Source of the DNA: an uncultured Lachnospiraceae bacterium
GTDB taxonomy: Bacteria; Bacillota_A; Clostridia; Lachnospirales; Lachnospiraceae
Length of the DNA stretch: 21,397 bases
Assembly (NCBI GenBank): GCA_947175285.1
Contig: CAMWMM010000024.1
Coordinates: 1-21,397 of the forward strand
Reading direction: 5' to 3'
Made by a program: the position numbers and the translations under genes. Position 1 is the first letter of the stretch, and the number at the start of each line of letters is the position of its first letter. A model generated the notes under the pieces. That model was given only the letters and a program-made list of their open reading frames with translations. It did not search any database and was not told the origin of the DNA. Shown here piece after piece: positions 1 to 6,960 of this stretch.

Positions 1-19
1 CAGCCGCATAAGGAAATAT

Positions 20-32
20 GCCGCTTCGCGGC
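20..32. repeat. GC-rich palindrome with TTC loop
   Basis: GCCGC and GCGGC arms surround a TTC loop. An outer CAGCCGC at 1-7 can also pair with GCGGCTG at 28-34 or 34-40, so this is a small imperfect cruciform. It lies 13 bases from a second palindrome that has the same loop (46-78). It is probably part of a REP-like extragenic element cut by the window edge. No transposase is visible nearby. Confidence 0.5.
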
Positions 33-45
33 TGCGGCTGGCGCA

Positions 46-78
46 ATACTCACGGTAAATTTCATTTACCGTGAGTAT
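46..78. repeat. Perfect 15-bp inverted repeat, REP-like or transcription-end hairpin
   Basis: Arms ATACTCACGGTAAAT and ATTTACCGTGAGTAT pair perfectly around a TTC loop. The element ends two bases before the stop codon of the leftward DUF5682 gene. No run of U follows in the direction of that gene, so a classic intrinsic terminator is not supported. An mRNA 3'-end stabiliser, an intercistronic hairpin or a REP/REPIN palindrome fits better, especially with the second TTC-loop palindrome beside it. Confidence 0.7.
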
Positions 79-80
79 AA

Positions 81-2489
81 CTAAAGCCCCAAAATACTCC
101 GCGCATAGCAATCCAGCTCCCTGCCGTATGTATACCAGTCCGGCAGAACTTCGTCACGCTCCATCAGCTCGCGCCCTGTCTTACGGTGAAGTCCCGCTGC
201 CCGCTGCGCAATCTGATCCGTCTCACCAGGCGTGAAATACGCAAATGCCATTCGAAGCTGTGGCAGCAGTTCCATAAATTCCGCCTCGTCAACCTCACCG
301 AGAAAAGTATCGATGATCGCAAGCATCTCGTGCTCCATCAGAATCAAATCCCTCGCGGTAAAAAACAAGCCCCTGAAAAAGATTGCTGTCTTTAAAAGCT
401 GTTCCCTTGTGCCCGTGAGATATCCTCTGCACACCGCTCCTACCGTCTGCAAATCCTCAATGCCGCCTCCATAGAGAATTCCGTGAATGCACCCATTCAG
501 TCCCGCATGAATCTGTACGTCTTCCTGCATCCGGTACAACGCCTCGTAAAAGTTCTCCCGCTCCCCTGTGTCCTCCTGCCCTTTCCTTCCCGTGATCTGA
601 TACAGTAATTTCAAAGCGTTCATGCCCGCATCTAACATATCATCCTGCATTCGCGTGATACTCGGGAGCAAAGTGATTAATTTTCTGACTCCCGTGTGCA
701 GAAGCGCCCCGAACTCCAAGTCAGATTCGTAAAGAGTTCCCAGCTCTTCCATCATCATCAGGGATTTCACGGCATCCGCAATCGAATAAAAATCCATATC
801 CTTCAGAATCAGTTCGTGCACGCGCTCATATACAAGATCAAGCTGGCTGGAAATGCCCATCTCAAACACCTGCGTCAAAAGAAGCGCCGCACCGTCTGCC
901 TTTGTATCCTGACGAAGCCGCTCCTGCACAAGGCTGACAATCGCCTCCTCCATAGTCGCGCCGTGCACCGACACATCAATCAATGACGCAAAAACCTGTG
1001 CACTGTACTTGTATTTCCAGATTTCCCGAATCAGGCTGCGGTCTTTCCTCTGCTGCAGGTTCGGTCCTTTCACGCGCTTTGCAAACTCTGCCCGCAGAAA
1101 AACCAGTCGGTGAAAAAACATGCTCATCCGCCTGTGCTTTTTGCTGGAAAAAATGGAGAGCGTCACTTCTTTTTCCAAGGTACTGTCTGTCCTGATTCCA
1201 AACTTTTTGCACTGATTCTGAAAATCAAGGATAATCGGAGGAACGTCCGCCAGCGTGCAGAGTGCTCCCGAACCGGTTCCTGTCATCAGCCGCCGCAAAA
1301 TGCGAAGCGGCATGTCTGATGTGATATTGTATTCACCCTTTACATACGAGGATAACACTGCGTCCTGCAGCTCATAGGCTCCCGGCTGGGGTTTCTCACG
1401 CAGACCTGAAAGCCCCTCTGCCATCTGCCACGCGCAGATTTCGTCGTAGGTCGACAGCGCTCCCTCCTCTTTTCTGACTTCCTTACCCGATGCAACCAGA
1501 AAATCCAATACTGCCGCCTCATAAGGTTTCTGCTCCTGACTGACAAGCCTTTCCCATATTTTCTGATAAAAACCCGTGTAGGGCATTCCGCTCGCATAAC
1601 CGTTCAATGCATCCGCCGCCTCCATGGAGTAAGGCATCAGATAGACACTCTCATTCTGATTCGGCACATAGCGCTCTATCTTCTTTGCATACTGAACTGT
1701 GTCCTGCCACTTTTCGTCAGAAAGTCTCTCGCTTAATCCCGGCGTATGGAATCCACCCGTTATGACGAGGATTCTCTGGAATCGGTTCTGCTCCTTTTTG
1801 TCACATCCTCCACATCCGCGAAGCACCTGCAGGACGATCCGCGCTGCCATATGCTGTTCTCTCGCAAGACACCCCTCCTGCTGCAACACCTCGGCCGGCG
1901 TATTTTTCCTTGCAAGCCCGCAGTATGTATTCAGATGAGAAAACCAGATCTCGCTGTCCTCGTATATTCCGTTTATCTCAAAATATTTTTCCCAGAATTC
2001 GTCAAAACTGCGCAGCCCTGTCTTTGCACACAATCTGTCAATATAGGCATTTCTGGCGAGCAGATAGTCGTCATTATAATTTCGCGGTGCCTCACCTTCG
2101 GTCACTTTTTCTGCCGTAGCTGCAAGAATATCCCCGTAAGACAGATCAATAAATGACACTTCTGTCATATTTTTACGCGCCTCCCTCAAAGCCACGAGCT
2201 CCGGAGAATAATCCAGAAACGGATAGTAGCACTTGTAGTGCTCCTGCTCCTCCGATATTCTTTTTGCCTTATCATGATAGGCATAGTAAATGGCAAACGG
2301 CGCGCGCGTATCCTCGTGCAGCATGACTGGCAGCAGCGCATTGGCATTGTCTGGTCCCTCCACCAGAACTGCATCCGGCTTCCAGTCCGCAAAGATTTTT
2401 TTGATCTGACAGGAACACGCCGGACTGTGATGACGGACAGGAATCAGCATTATTTCAGCCATTTCCTCGCTTCGTAATATTGTTTCCAT
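81..2489 (-). CDS. DUF5682-family protein of a MoxR AAA cassette
   Basis: The protein is 802 residues. I take ATG at 2489 as the start because an AGAGGGTGG ribosome binding site precedes it; the frame is open up to 2606, but no better site is seen there. The N-terminal third has the spaced motifs VRHHSPA (~18-24), VLVEGPDN (~41-48), REQHMA (~210-215) and ITGGFHTPGL (~243-252), which match DUF5682 as I know it. The pattern His-His, Glu-Gly, Arg-Glu-x-x-Met, Gly-Gly-x-His is reminiscent of the TraB/ChaN/EreA-like hydrolase superfamily; that link is inference. The rest is mostly helical and Leu-rich, without recognisable motifs. No signal peptide or membrane segment is seen, so it is probably cytosolic. 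It overlaps the AAA gene by 40 bases, indicating translational coupling. DUF5682 genes are known to sit with MoxR ATPases, VWA proteins and SWIM zinc-finger proteins; the others would lie beyond the left edge. The biochemical activity is unknown. Confidence 0.8.
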   Translation of the reverse strand: METILRSEEMAEIMLIPVRHHSPACSCQIKKIFADWKPDAVLVEGPDNANALLPVMLHEDTRAPFAIYYAYHDKAKRISEEQEHYKCYYPFLDYSPELVALREARKNMTEVSFIDLSYGDILAATAEKVTEGEAPRNYNDDYLLARNAYIDRLCAKTGLRSFDEFWEKYFEINGIYEDSEIWFSHLNTYCGLARKNTPAEVLQQEGCLAREQHMAARIVLQVLRGCGGCDKKEQNRFQRILVITGGFHTPGLSERLSDEKWQDTVQYAKKIERYVPNQNESVYLMPYSMEAADALNGYASGMPYTGFYQKIWERLVSQEQKPYEAAVLDFLVASGKEVRKEEGALSTYDEICAWQMAEGLSGLREKPQPGAYELQDAVLSSYVKGEYNITSDMPLRILRRLMTGTGSGALCTLADVPPIILDFQNQCKKFGIRTDSTLEKEVTLSIFSSKKHRRMSMFFHRLVFLRAEFAKRVKGPNLQQRKDRSLIREIWKYKYSAQVFASLIDVSVHGATMEEAIVSLVQERLRQDTKADGAALLLTQVFEMGISSQLDLVYERVHELILKDMDFYSIADAVKSLMMMEELGTLYESDLEFGALLHTGVRKLITLLPSITRMQDDMLDAGMNALKLLYQITGRKGQEDTGERENFYEALYRMQEDVQIHAGLNGCIHGILYGGGIEDLQTVGAVCRGYLTGTREQLLKTAIFFRGLFFTARDLILMEHEMLAIIDTFLGEVDEAEFMELLPQLRMAFAYFTPGETDQIAQRAAGLHRKTGRELMERDEVLPDWYTYGRELDCYARSILGL

Positions 2490-3562
2490 AATCCACCCTC
2501 TTTGCTGCTCTTGTCCCGGATCACCGTGTTGAAATATCCCTTTACTTTTTCCAGATCGTCCTTGTCTTCCTTTGAGATTGCGCCGACCAGATTCTGGACA
2601 AGGCAATCCACATCAAGATGCCCGTCCCCGTAATAATAGCCGGTGAGCATTGTCTGGTAATAGACAGACACTGCCTCCGCCGTACTCATCACTGCATTGG
2701 GCTTATCGATGCGATGGCCATATGACGAAACTCCCTCCCTCAGCTCATGGTATGTGGAGGCGAGCAGTTCCGCGACATCCTCATCTGCCTGCATATCGAC
2801 ATGACTCTCTTGTGCAAGCATGTTGACCTCATTCAAAATGATCTGCTTTTCAAGGGACACCTTATTGACCGGCATCACAGTCTCAAAATTAAAACGCCTC
2901 TTTAGCGCGCTGCTCATCTCATTGACACCCTTGTCCCTGGTGTTGGCAGTTCCGATCACGTTAAAACCGGGGCGCGCAAACAGAAAGCCGTCATCACCCA
3001 GCTCCGGCACATTCAAAACCTTGTCACTCAACACACTGATCAGACTGTCCTGAATCTCAGCGGGTGTTCTGGTGATCTCCTCAAACCGGGTGAGGATTCC
3101 CTTTTCCATGCCCACATAAAGCGGCGACGGCACGAGTGCCTCCCTGCTTGGTCCTTTCGCCAGCAGGAGTGCATAGTTCCACGAGTATTTGATCATGTCC
3201 TCCGTCGTCCCCGCCGTTCCCTGTATCGTATTCTTGCTGTTTCCGCTGATTGCGGCGGACAAGAGTTCCGAGAGCATCGTCTTTGCCGTCCCCGGTTCCC
3301 CGACAAGCATCAGCCCGCGGTTTCCCGCAAGCGTGACGATACACCGCTCAACGAGCGCGTCATTTCCGAAATACTTCTTCTTGATATCATACTTTTCGCC
3401 CTGATACTCGATCGGTTTCTCGCTGCCCAGGATAAACGTCCTGACCGCCTTCGGCGACATCTGCCAGTTATCTGGTCTCTTTGCATTTTGGTCTGCATTT
3501 TTGAGCGCTTCAAGTTCCCTCTGATAGCGCACCTCCACTGGGGGTTTTATCGTTTCCTGCAT
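2450..3562 (-). CDS. MoxR-type AAA+ ATPase
   Basis: The protein is 370 residues. ATG at 3562 is chosen over an upstream alternative at 3607 because AAAGGA lies 7 bases before it. The AAA+ core shows Walker A GEPGTAKT (88-95), a Walker B region ILTRFEEITR (~156-165), a sensor-1 segment IGTANTRDKG (~203-212) and a likely arginine finger in ALKRRF (219-224). This is the usual MoxR/RavA layout. Such ATPases act as chaperone-like remodelers, usually with a VWA partner; here the linked partner is the DUF5682 protein whose start overlaps this gene's end. The protein is cytosolic. The short leader contains two palindromes and a sigma-A-like promoter at 3695-3724. The substrate cannot be deduced. A general metabolic role as in methanol dehydrogenase maturation is unlikely, given the DUF5682 context and the nearby defence genes. 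Confidence 0.88.
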   Translation of the reverse strand: MQETIKPPVEVRYQRELEALKNADQNAKRPDNWQMSPKAVRTFILGSEKPIEYQGEKYDIKKKYFGNDALVERCIVTLAGNRGLMLVGEPGTAKTMLSELLSAAISGNSKNTIQGTAGTTEDMIKYSWNYALLLAKGPSREALVPSPLYVGMEKGILTRFEEITRTPAEIQDSLISVLSDKVLNVPELGDDGFLFARPGFNVIGTANTRDKGVNEMSSALKRRFNFETVMPVNKVSLEKQIILNEVNMLAQESHVDMQADEDVAELLASTYHELREGVSSYGHRIDKPNAVMSTAEAVSVYYQTMLTGYYYGDGHLDVDCLVQNLVGAISKEDKDDLEKVKGYFNTVIRDKSSKEGGLWKQYYEARKWLK

Positions 3563-3587
3563 AATCTTGTCCTTTCTAAGGAAATGT

Positions 3588-3604
3588 TCACAAATTATTT
3601 GTGA
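3588..3604. promoter_or_regulatory. Palindrome in the MoxR operon leader
   Basis: TCACAAAT and ATTTGTGA form a perfect inverted repeat around one base, 26 bases upstream of the MoxR start. A second, smaller one (GACAA, four bases, TTGTC) lies at 3603-3616 and shares its edge. AT-rich dyads of this size are typical of repressor operators, but they could equally be mRNA structure; nothing in the window identifies a cognate protein. Confidence 0.4.
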
Positions 3605-3667
3605 CAAGTCATTGTCATGAGTTATTTATGAGCAGTTCCTTATCATTTGCTTATTCTAAAATCTTTG

Positions 3668-3685
3668 GGTTGTTTCCGAACAACC
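3668..3685. promoter_or_regulatory. Inverted repeat at the predicted transcription start of the MoxR operon
   Basis: GGTTGTT and AACAACC pair perfectly around TCCG. On the minus strand this begins about 10 bases after the predicted -10 box, at or just past the expected transcription start, where a repressor would block initiation. This suggests, but does not prove, an operator. Confidence 0.45.
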
Positions 3686-3694
3686 ATTACTCTT

Positions 3695-3724
3695 ATTATA
3701 AACGCTGTCCTTCCCAATAGGCAA
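3695..3724 (-). promoter_or_regulatory. Sigma-A-like promoter of the MoxR-DUF5682 operon
   Basis: On the minus strand a -35 box TTGCCT (3719-3724) is separated by 18 bases from a perfect -10 box TATAAT (3695-3700). It lies about 130 bases upstream of the MoxR start and points leftward. Confidence 0.6.
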
Positions 3725-3824
3725 GCAGAATGTTGAATTGTATCGCCGGATCAAATTAAGAACTGTAGAAAAATGAGCCACAAAAGTTTGAACACATTAT
3801 TTCATAGAATTAATTGCGGGCTTG

Positions 3825-3833
3825 TGATATAAT
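3825..3833 (+). promoter_or_regulatory. Extended -10 promoter of the DUF3795 gene
   Basis: TGATATAAT is an extended -10 (TGnTATAAT) about 75 bases before the DUF3795 start. No convincing -35 is present, which extended -10 promoters tolerate. It diverges from the MoxR promoter. Confidence 0.5.
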
Positions 3834-3908
3834 GACACCAAATATTATAACTGTGTCCGTATTTCACATCAATTGACAAACGATCAAAGAAAGGACTCGA
3901 TAACGAAC

Positions 3909-4220
3909 ATGCAGCAAATAATAAACTTCACCACGATCACCGCCTGCGGCGAATGTTGTACCAACTGCCAAAAGAGATTAGATGGTATCTGCACAGGCTG
4001 CATTGAAGCAGATGGCTATGTCCCGGAATGGGCAGCTTCCGGCAGATGTAAAGTACACGAATGTGCCCGAAATCACCATGTACAATTTTGTGGTCTCTGT
4101 GATGAATTTCCCTGTGATCAGCTGACTTCTATCATACATTGGAATTCAGATATTGTAGAACATTTAAGTGCACTCGCAAAGTACTACCGTGAACAGGAAG
4201 GCCGCAACGGAGTCGTCTAA
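3909..4220 (+). CDS. Cysteine-rich DUF3795-type protein
   Basis: The protein is 103 residues from ATG at 3909. AAAGGA lies 13 bases before, a little far; an upstream TTG at 3873 in the same frame has no ribosome binding site and is rejected. Eleven cysteines occur, in the pattern CGECCTNC (13-20), CTGC (28-31), C47, C52, CGLC (61-64) and C69, ending in a short helix. This matches the DUF3795 family, small soluble proteins believed to bind zinc or an iron-sulfur cluster; no reaction is known. It has its own promoter and lies 109 bases before the XRE regulator gene on the same strand, which also has its own promoter. Confidence 0.75.
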   Translation: MQQIINFTTITACGECCTNCQKRLDGICTGCIEADGYVPEWAASGRCKVHECARNHHVQFCGLCDEFPCDQLTSIIHWNSDIVEHLSALAKYYREQEGRNGVV

Positions 4221-4278
4221 TAAATCTTTTAAATGGTTGTCCGCACCTGTCGTTTACTTTTTCGCCCTGATCAGGTTC

Positions 4279-4307
4279 TTTGCTCCTCTTTTCATATACC
4301 TTATAAT
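4279..4307 (+). promoter_or_regulatory. Promoter of the XRE-FliG-like gene
   Basis: A perfect TATAAT (4302-4307) lies 22 bases before the start codon. A weak TTGCTC-like -35 lies at about 4280-4285. The short distance gives a leader of roughly 15 bases, just enough for the GAAGGAG ribosome binding site at 4313-4319. Confidence 0.5.
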
Positions 4308-4329
4308 AGCGGTGAAGGAGTGTGATTTT

Positions 4330-4800
4330 ATGAACACAAATATTATTGCAGGATACTTGCAATTTCTACGAAAAAGCCACAATTACACACAGGAAGATTT
4401 GGCACAGAGATTAAACATAACCCGACAGTCCGTCTCAAAATGGGAAACAGGAACTACGATTCCTGACATAGCGCTTTTGCTGAAACTTTCGAAGTTATAT
4501 GATCTTTCGATCAATGACATTTTAGAACCTAAGATCTTACCTCAAAGGATAACTGATTTTGAGCAGATTTTAACAATTCCCGAAAAAGATTTGAAAGCAG
4601 CATTAAAACAGATTGATACAAATTGCCTTGCAACAGCCTTGATGGGTGCATCACCTGAGACAAACAATCTATGTGCAAAATTATTTCCTGAGACAGACTT
4701 TAAATCTACCCAGCATCACATCGGCAGCATCAGAATAGAACAGGTTGAAGAAACGCAGAATCAAATCATATCCATGATCAACTTACATGCGATCGAATAG
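4330..4800 (+). CDS. XRE-family regulator with a FliG C-terminal-like domain
   Basis: The protein is 156 residues. ATG at 4330 follows GAAGGAG by 10 bases; the longer open frame upstream is not used. Residues 6-63 form a Cro/C1-type helix-turn-helix with the signature YTQEDLAQRLNITRQSVSKWE. Residues ~76-152 (from FEQILTIPEKDLKAALKQID through LATALMGASPE to the helix around VEETQNQIISMI) closely follow the FliG C-terminal domain pattern: a leading Phe-Glu, Asp-Leu-x-x-Ala-Leu, Leu-Ala-x-Ala-Leu-x-Gly-Ala, and a final Val-Glu-x-x-Gln-x-x-Ile. The flagellar N and middle domains and the EHPQR motif are absent, so this is a DNA-binding protein that borrowed the fold, not a motor switch protein. 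A likely role is transcriptional control, perhaps of the neighbouring genes. The FliG assignment is by eye. Confidence 0.75.
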   Translation: MNTNIIAGYLQFLRKSHNYTQEDLAQRLNITRQSVSKWETGTTIPDIALLLKLSKLYDLSINDILEPKILPQRITDFEQILTIPEKDLKAALKQIDTNCLATALMGASPETNNLCAKLFPETDFKSTQHHIGSIRIEQVEETQNQIISMINLHAIE

Positions 4801-4824
4801 AAATGCTGCTATAAAAGCATTTCT
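4799..4824 (+). terminator. Hairpin at the end of the XRE-FliG-like gene
   Basis: AGAAATGCT and AGCATTTCT pair perfectly around an 8-base loop, starting inside the stop codon. A short T-rich stretch (GTTCTT) follows. The AT-rich stem and weak T tract make it a modest terminator candidate between the convergent genes at 4330-4800 and 4857-6440. Confidence 0.45.
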
Positions 4825-4856
4825 GTTCTTATGATCAAGTCATGGGTTTAGCACGC

Positions 4857-6440
4857 CTAATATGAATTTAGTAATTCCATTGTCCCGTCATCCAGTTTCC
4901 GGCGGTACACGTCTGTCTGCAGCCTGCGATAACCCTCGCTCCATCTGCTTGCATACTCCTCGTCGCAAACGCTGAATGTTGCCTCAAAATACAGATATCC
5001 GTCTGCATAACACAAATGATCATAGGTAATCTCCCAGCCTTCCCCAATGCCTCTTTGCTCCACACTGCTGTCAATCTGTGCTGCAACCCTGACAATCGTC
5101 CCAGAATCGACCAAAAGAGCATAGACATCTCCATCCCCCTCGCACAGAGTTCCCCGGGCAGACTTTTCCTGATAAAGATAAGGACTGTTATAGATCTGTT
5201 CTGCCGCTGGCACCAGCTCCGTCGGGAAATCCGCTGAAATTATGGTATTGGTCTCCAAATCCCACACGCACGTTTTTCCAGTAAATCCGATCTCCGCACA
5301 ATCTTCAAAATACATGCGTGGGCTGCCTGTATCATGACAGAGAAAACAGTCATCAGAATTTGCTTCGATCTCCCGATAATCTGAGCCATCTGTTTTGATT
5401 GCGATAAACTTTCCTCCTTGAAAATATCTGCCACTTGGATAGTCATATGCTCCATAGACGATACCGATCCATTCCCCATCAATCTCCATCCGGCAAATAT
5501 GTTCACCAAATCCATACCCTGCTTGTGAATTGTCCGATTCCAGTTCGGCGATCAGCCTCTGCTCTCCCTCAATCGACATTGCCACCACCCTGCAGTTATC
5601 CGTATCCCAGTGTTCATCAAAATAGCACCATCCATCGTGATAACCGCAAAGATACAGACCACCGCCGGAATTGTAGGTCAACAGTGTCATTTCGCCGCTT
5701 AAACCATTTAAAACAAAATAAGCCCCCTCCCCTGTATACTCTGAAAATAAGGTCAAAACGAGAATGTTTCTGTCCAGATCAACAGCCCTGATCTCTCCAT
5801 TGCCAATATCCACACGATCTCTTCCCTGCATATCAACGGAATAGATGTTGGAAAATGTCTCTTCAATGTCATCCTTTTTCTTTGTTATCATCTCCGTCAT
5901 ATAAAACCGATCGCCAAATAGATAGAGATTGCCATACCCCTTGTCTGAAAACAGCACAGTCTTTTCGCCGTCCGCATCAATACACACAATCTCCTTATCC
6001 GTTCCTGCGGTCGGGTAATAGTACGCACTCTCTGCCCCCTCCGCAAAAGAGTCCTCGTGATACTGACGATAATATATCATGCCATCACGATACGCATATC
6101 GAAAATCTGTCTGTTCCATCTGGTCAAGCAGTGACAAGTCATCTTTGTATTGAATATAAATTTGTTCATTAGAATATGTTATCCCTTCTGTCATGTAAGC
6201 AACTGCGCGCTTTGCCTCGTCTGTATCTTCTGGCGTTAAAAACACGCTGTCCATACTTTCGGTCGTCTTTGATGTCTCCAAAATCTCTCCAGACTGCACC
6301 CCTGTTTGCATTTCTACTTCCATCCATGACACTATTTCCGTGCTCTTTCCTGTATCTATATCTGTCCAATTCTTACACGCTGTCAAAACCATGCACAGAT
6401 TCAACATCAGTATGACGAATCGATAACTCCTACAATGCAC
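4857..6440 (-). CDS. Beta-propeller-like lipoprotein (A2)
   Basis: The protein is 527 residues. The start is GTG at 6440, 10 bases after GGGAGG; the next in-frame ATG would leave a signal peptide too short. Residues 1-22 are a lipoprotein signal ending in the lipobox LTAC with the acylated Cys at 22, so it is anchored outside the membrane. After a Ser/Thr/Glu-rich linker come repeated short blades such as DGMIYYRQYHEDS, VCIDADGEKTVLF, NIYSVDMQGRDRV and DGYLYFEATFSV, which resemble DUF5050-type or other propeller sensor proteins. It is a clear paralog of the gene at 9172-10851, with long matching stretches such as LSLLDQM, YAYRDG, TAGTDKEIV, DKGYGN and GYRRxQTDVYRR. It has a 110-base upstream gap, without the 11-bp repeat array of its paralogs. 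No enzyme motif is seen. Surface binding or sensing is a guess. Confidence 0.75.
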   Translation of the reverse strand: MHCRSYRFVILMLNLCMVLTACKNWTDIDTGKSTEIVSWMEVEMQTGVQSGEILETSKTTESMDSVFLTPEDTDEAKRAVAYMTEGITYSNEQIYIQYKDDLSLLDQMEQTDFRYAYRDGMIYYRQYHEDSFAEGAESAYYYPTAGTDKEIVCIDADGEKTVLFSDKGYGNLYLFGDRFYMTEMITKKKDDIEETFSNIYSVDMQGRDRVDIGNGEIRAVDLDRNILVLTLFSEYTGEGAYFVLNGLSGEMTLLTYNSGGGLYLCGYHDGWCYFDEHWDTDNCRVVAMSIEGEQRLIAELESDNSQAGYGFGEHICRMEIDGEWIGIVYGAYDYPSGRYFQGGKFIAIKTDGSDYREIEANSDDCFLCHDTGSPRMYFEDCAEIGFTGKTCVWDLETNTIISADFPTELVPAAEQIYNSPYLYQEKSARGTLCEGDGDVYALLVDSGTIVRVAAQIDSSVEQRGIGEGWEITYDHLCYADGYLYFEATFSVCDEEYASRWSEGYRRLQTDVYRRKLDDGTMELLNSY

Positions 6441-6550
6441 TCTACTTTATCCTCCCTCTCTTACACATTCCCATCATCTGTCAGTTTATACCACCCACAC
6501 CCCACTTGACTGGAAATAAAACGATGCAAAAAGACACCCTCCTCTATGGC

Positions 6551-6960
6551 TCACAATTGCGATACCGCCCTGCCACCCGACGCACCATAATCAAAAGAAT
6601 ACTCACAGATTGTCTCAAATCTTTCATTATTCAAATTAATGCGGTAAATGTTTACTTCCCGTTTCTTATCTTTCCCTTCTGTTTCGCATACACCATAGAA
6701 ATAATCATTATAGATGCATGCGCAAGAATAAAATGGCACTTCAAACGAACTGATTTCGCCATCTGATAACTGGTACCTGCTGATCTTCTTGCTATCCAAA
6801 TAAATATCGCAGCAGTAAATACTGCCCTCATATAACATTATGGTTCCCTCAAAGTCTATATTCGAGATTTCCTTCTGCTTTCAACAGACGCCTCTATCAA
6901 ACATTGGGCTCCACTGCCATCCTCTTTGGCTCGGTATATATCATCCCATTTATTATCAAC
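6551..6960 (-). pseudogene. Frameshifted remnant of a propeller-type lipoprotein gene
   Basis: Two reading frames together give a propeller-like sequence. In the first, the C-terminal tail of the upstream lipoprotein gene reads DDIYRAKEDGSGAQCLIEASVE. In the next frame, the sequence continues QKEISNIDFEGTIMLYEG and on to NIYRINLNNERFETICE, ending at a stop at 6551. The repeated IYRxxxxxxxxxxI pattern is typical of propeller blades. Loss of one A near 6879-6882 (GAAAAGCAG to GAAAGCAG) would explain the switch. The stretch starts where the paralogous B protein ends, so a deletion probably fused the B gene to the 3' part of a third propeller gene. The open frame from 6838 alone (95 residues) could still be translated, but it has no ribosome binding site that I can see. 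Confidence 0.6.

Noticed and set aside
1746..2156. 136-codon plus-strand open frame
   Set aside because: Shadow of the DUF5682 gene, with no family resemblance.
3873..3908. Upstream TTG start for the DUF3795 gene
   Set aside because: No ribosome binding site before it; the AAAGGA at 3890-3895 lies after this codon and serves the ATG at 3909 better.
4330..4800. Flagellar motor switch protein FliG
   Set aside because: Only the C-terminal-like domain is present, preceded by a DNA-binding domain, and no flagellar genes are nearby.
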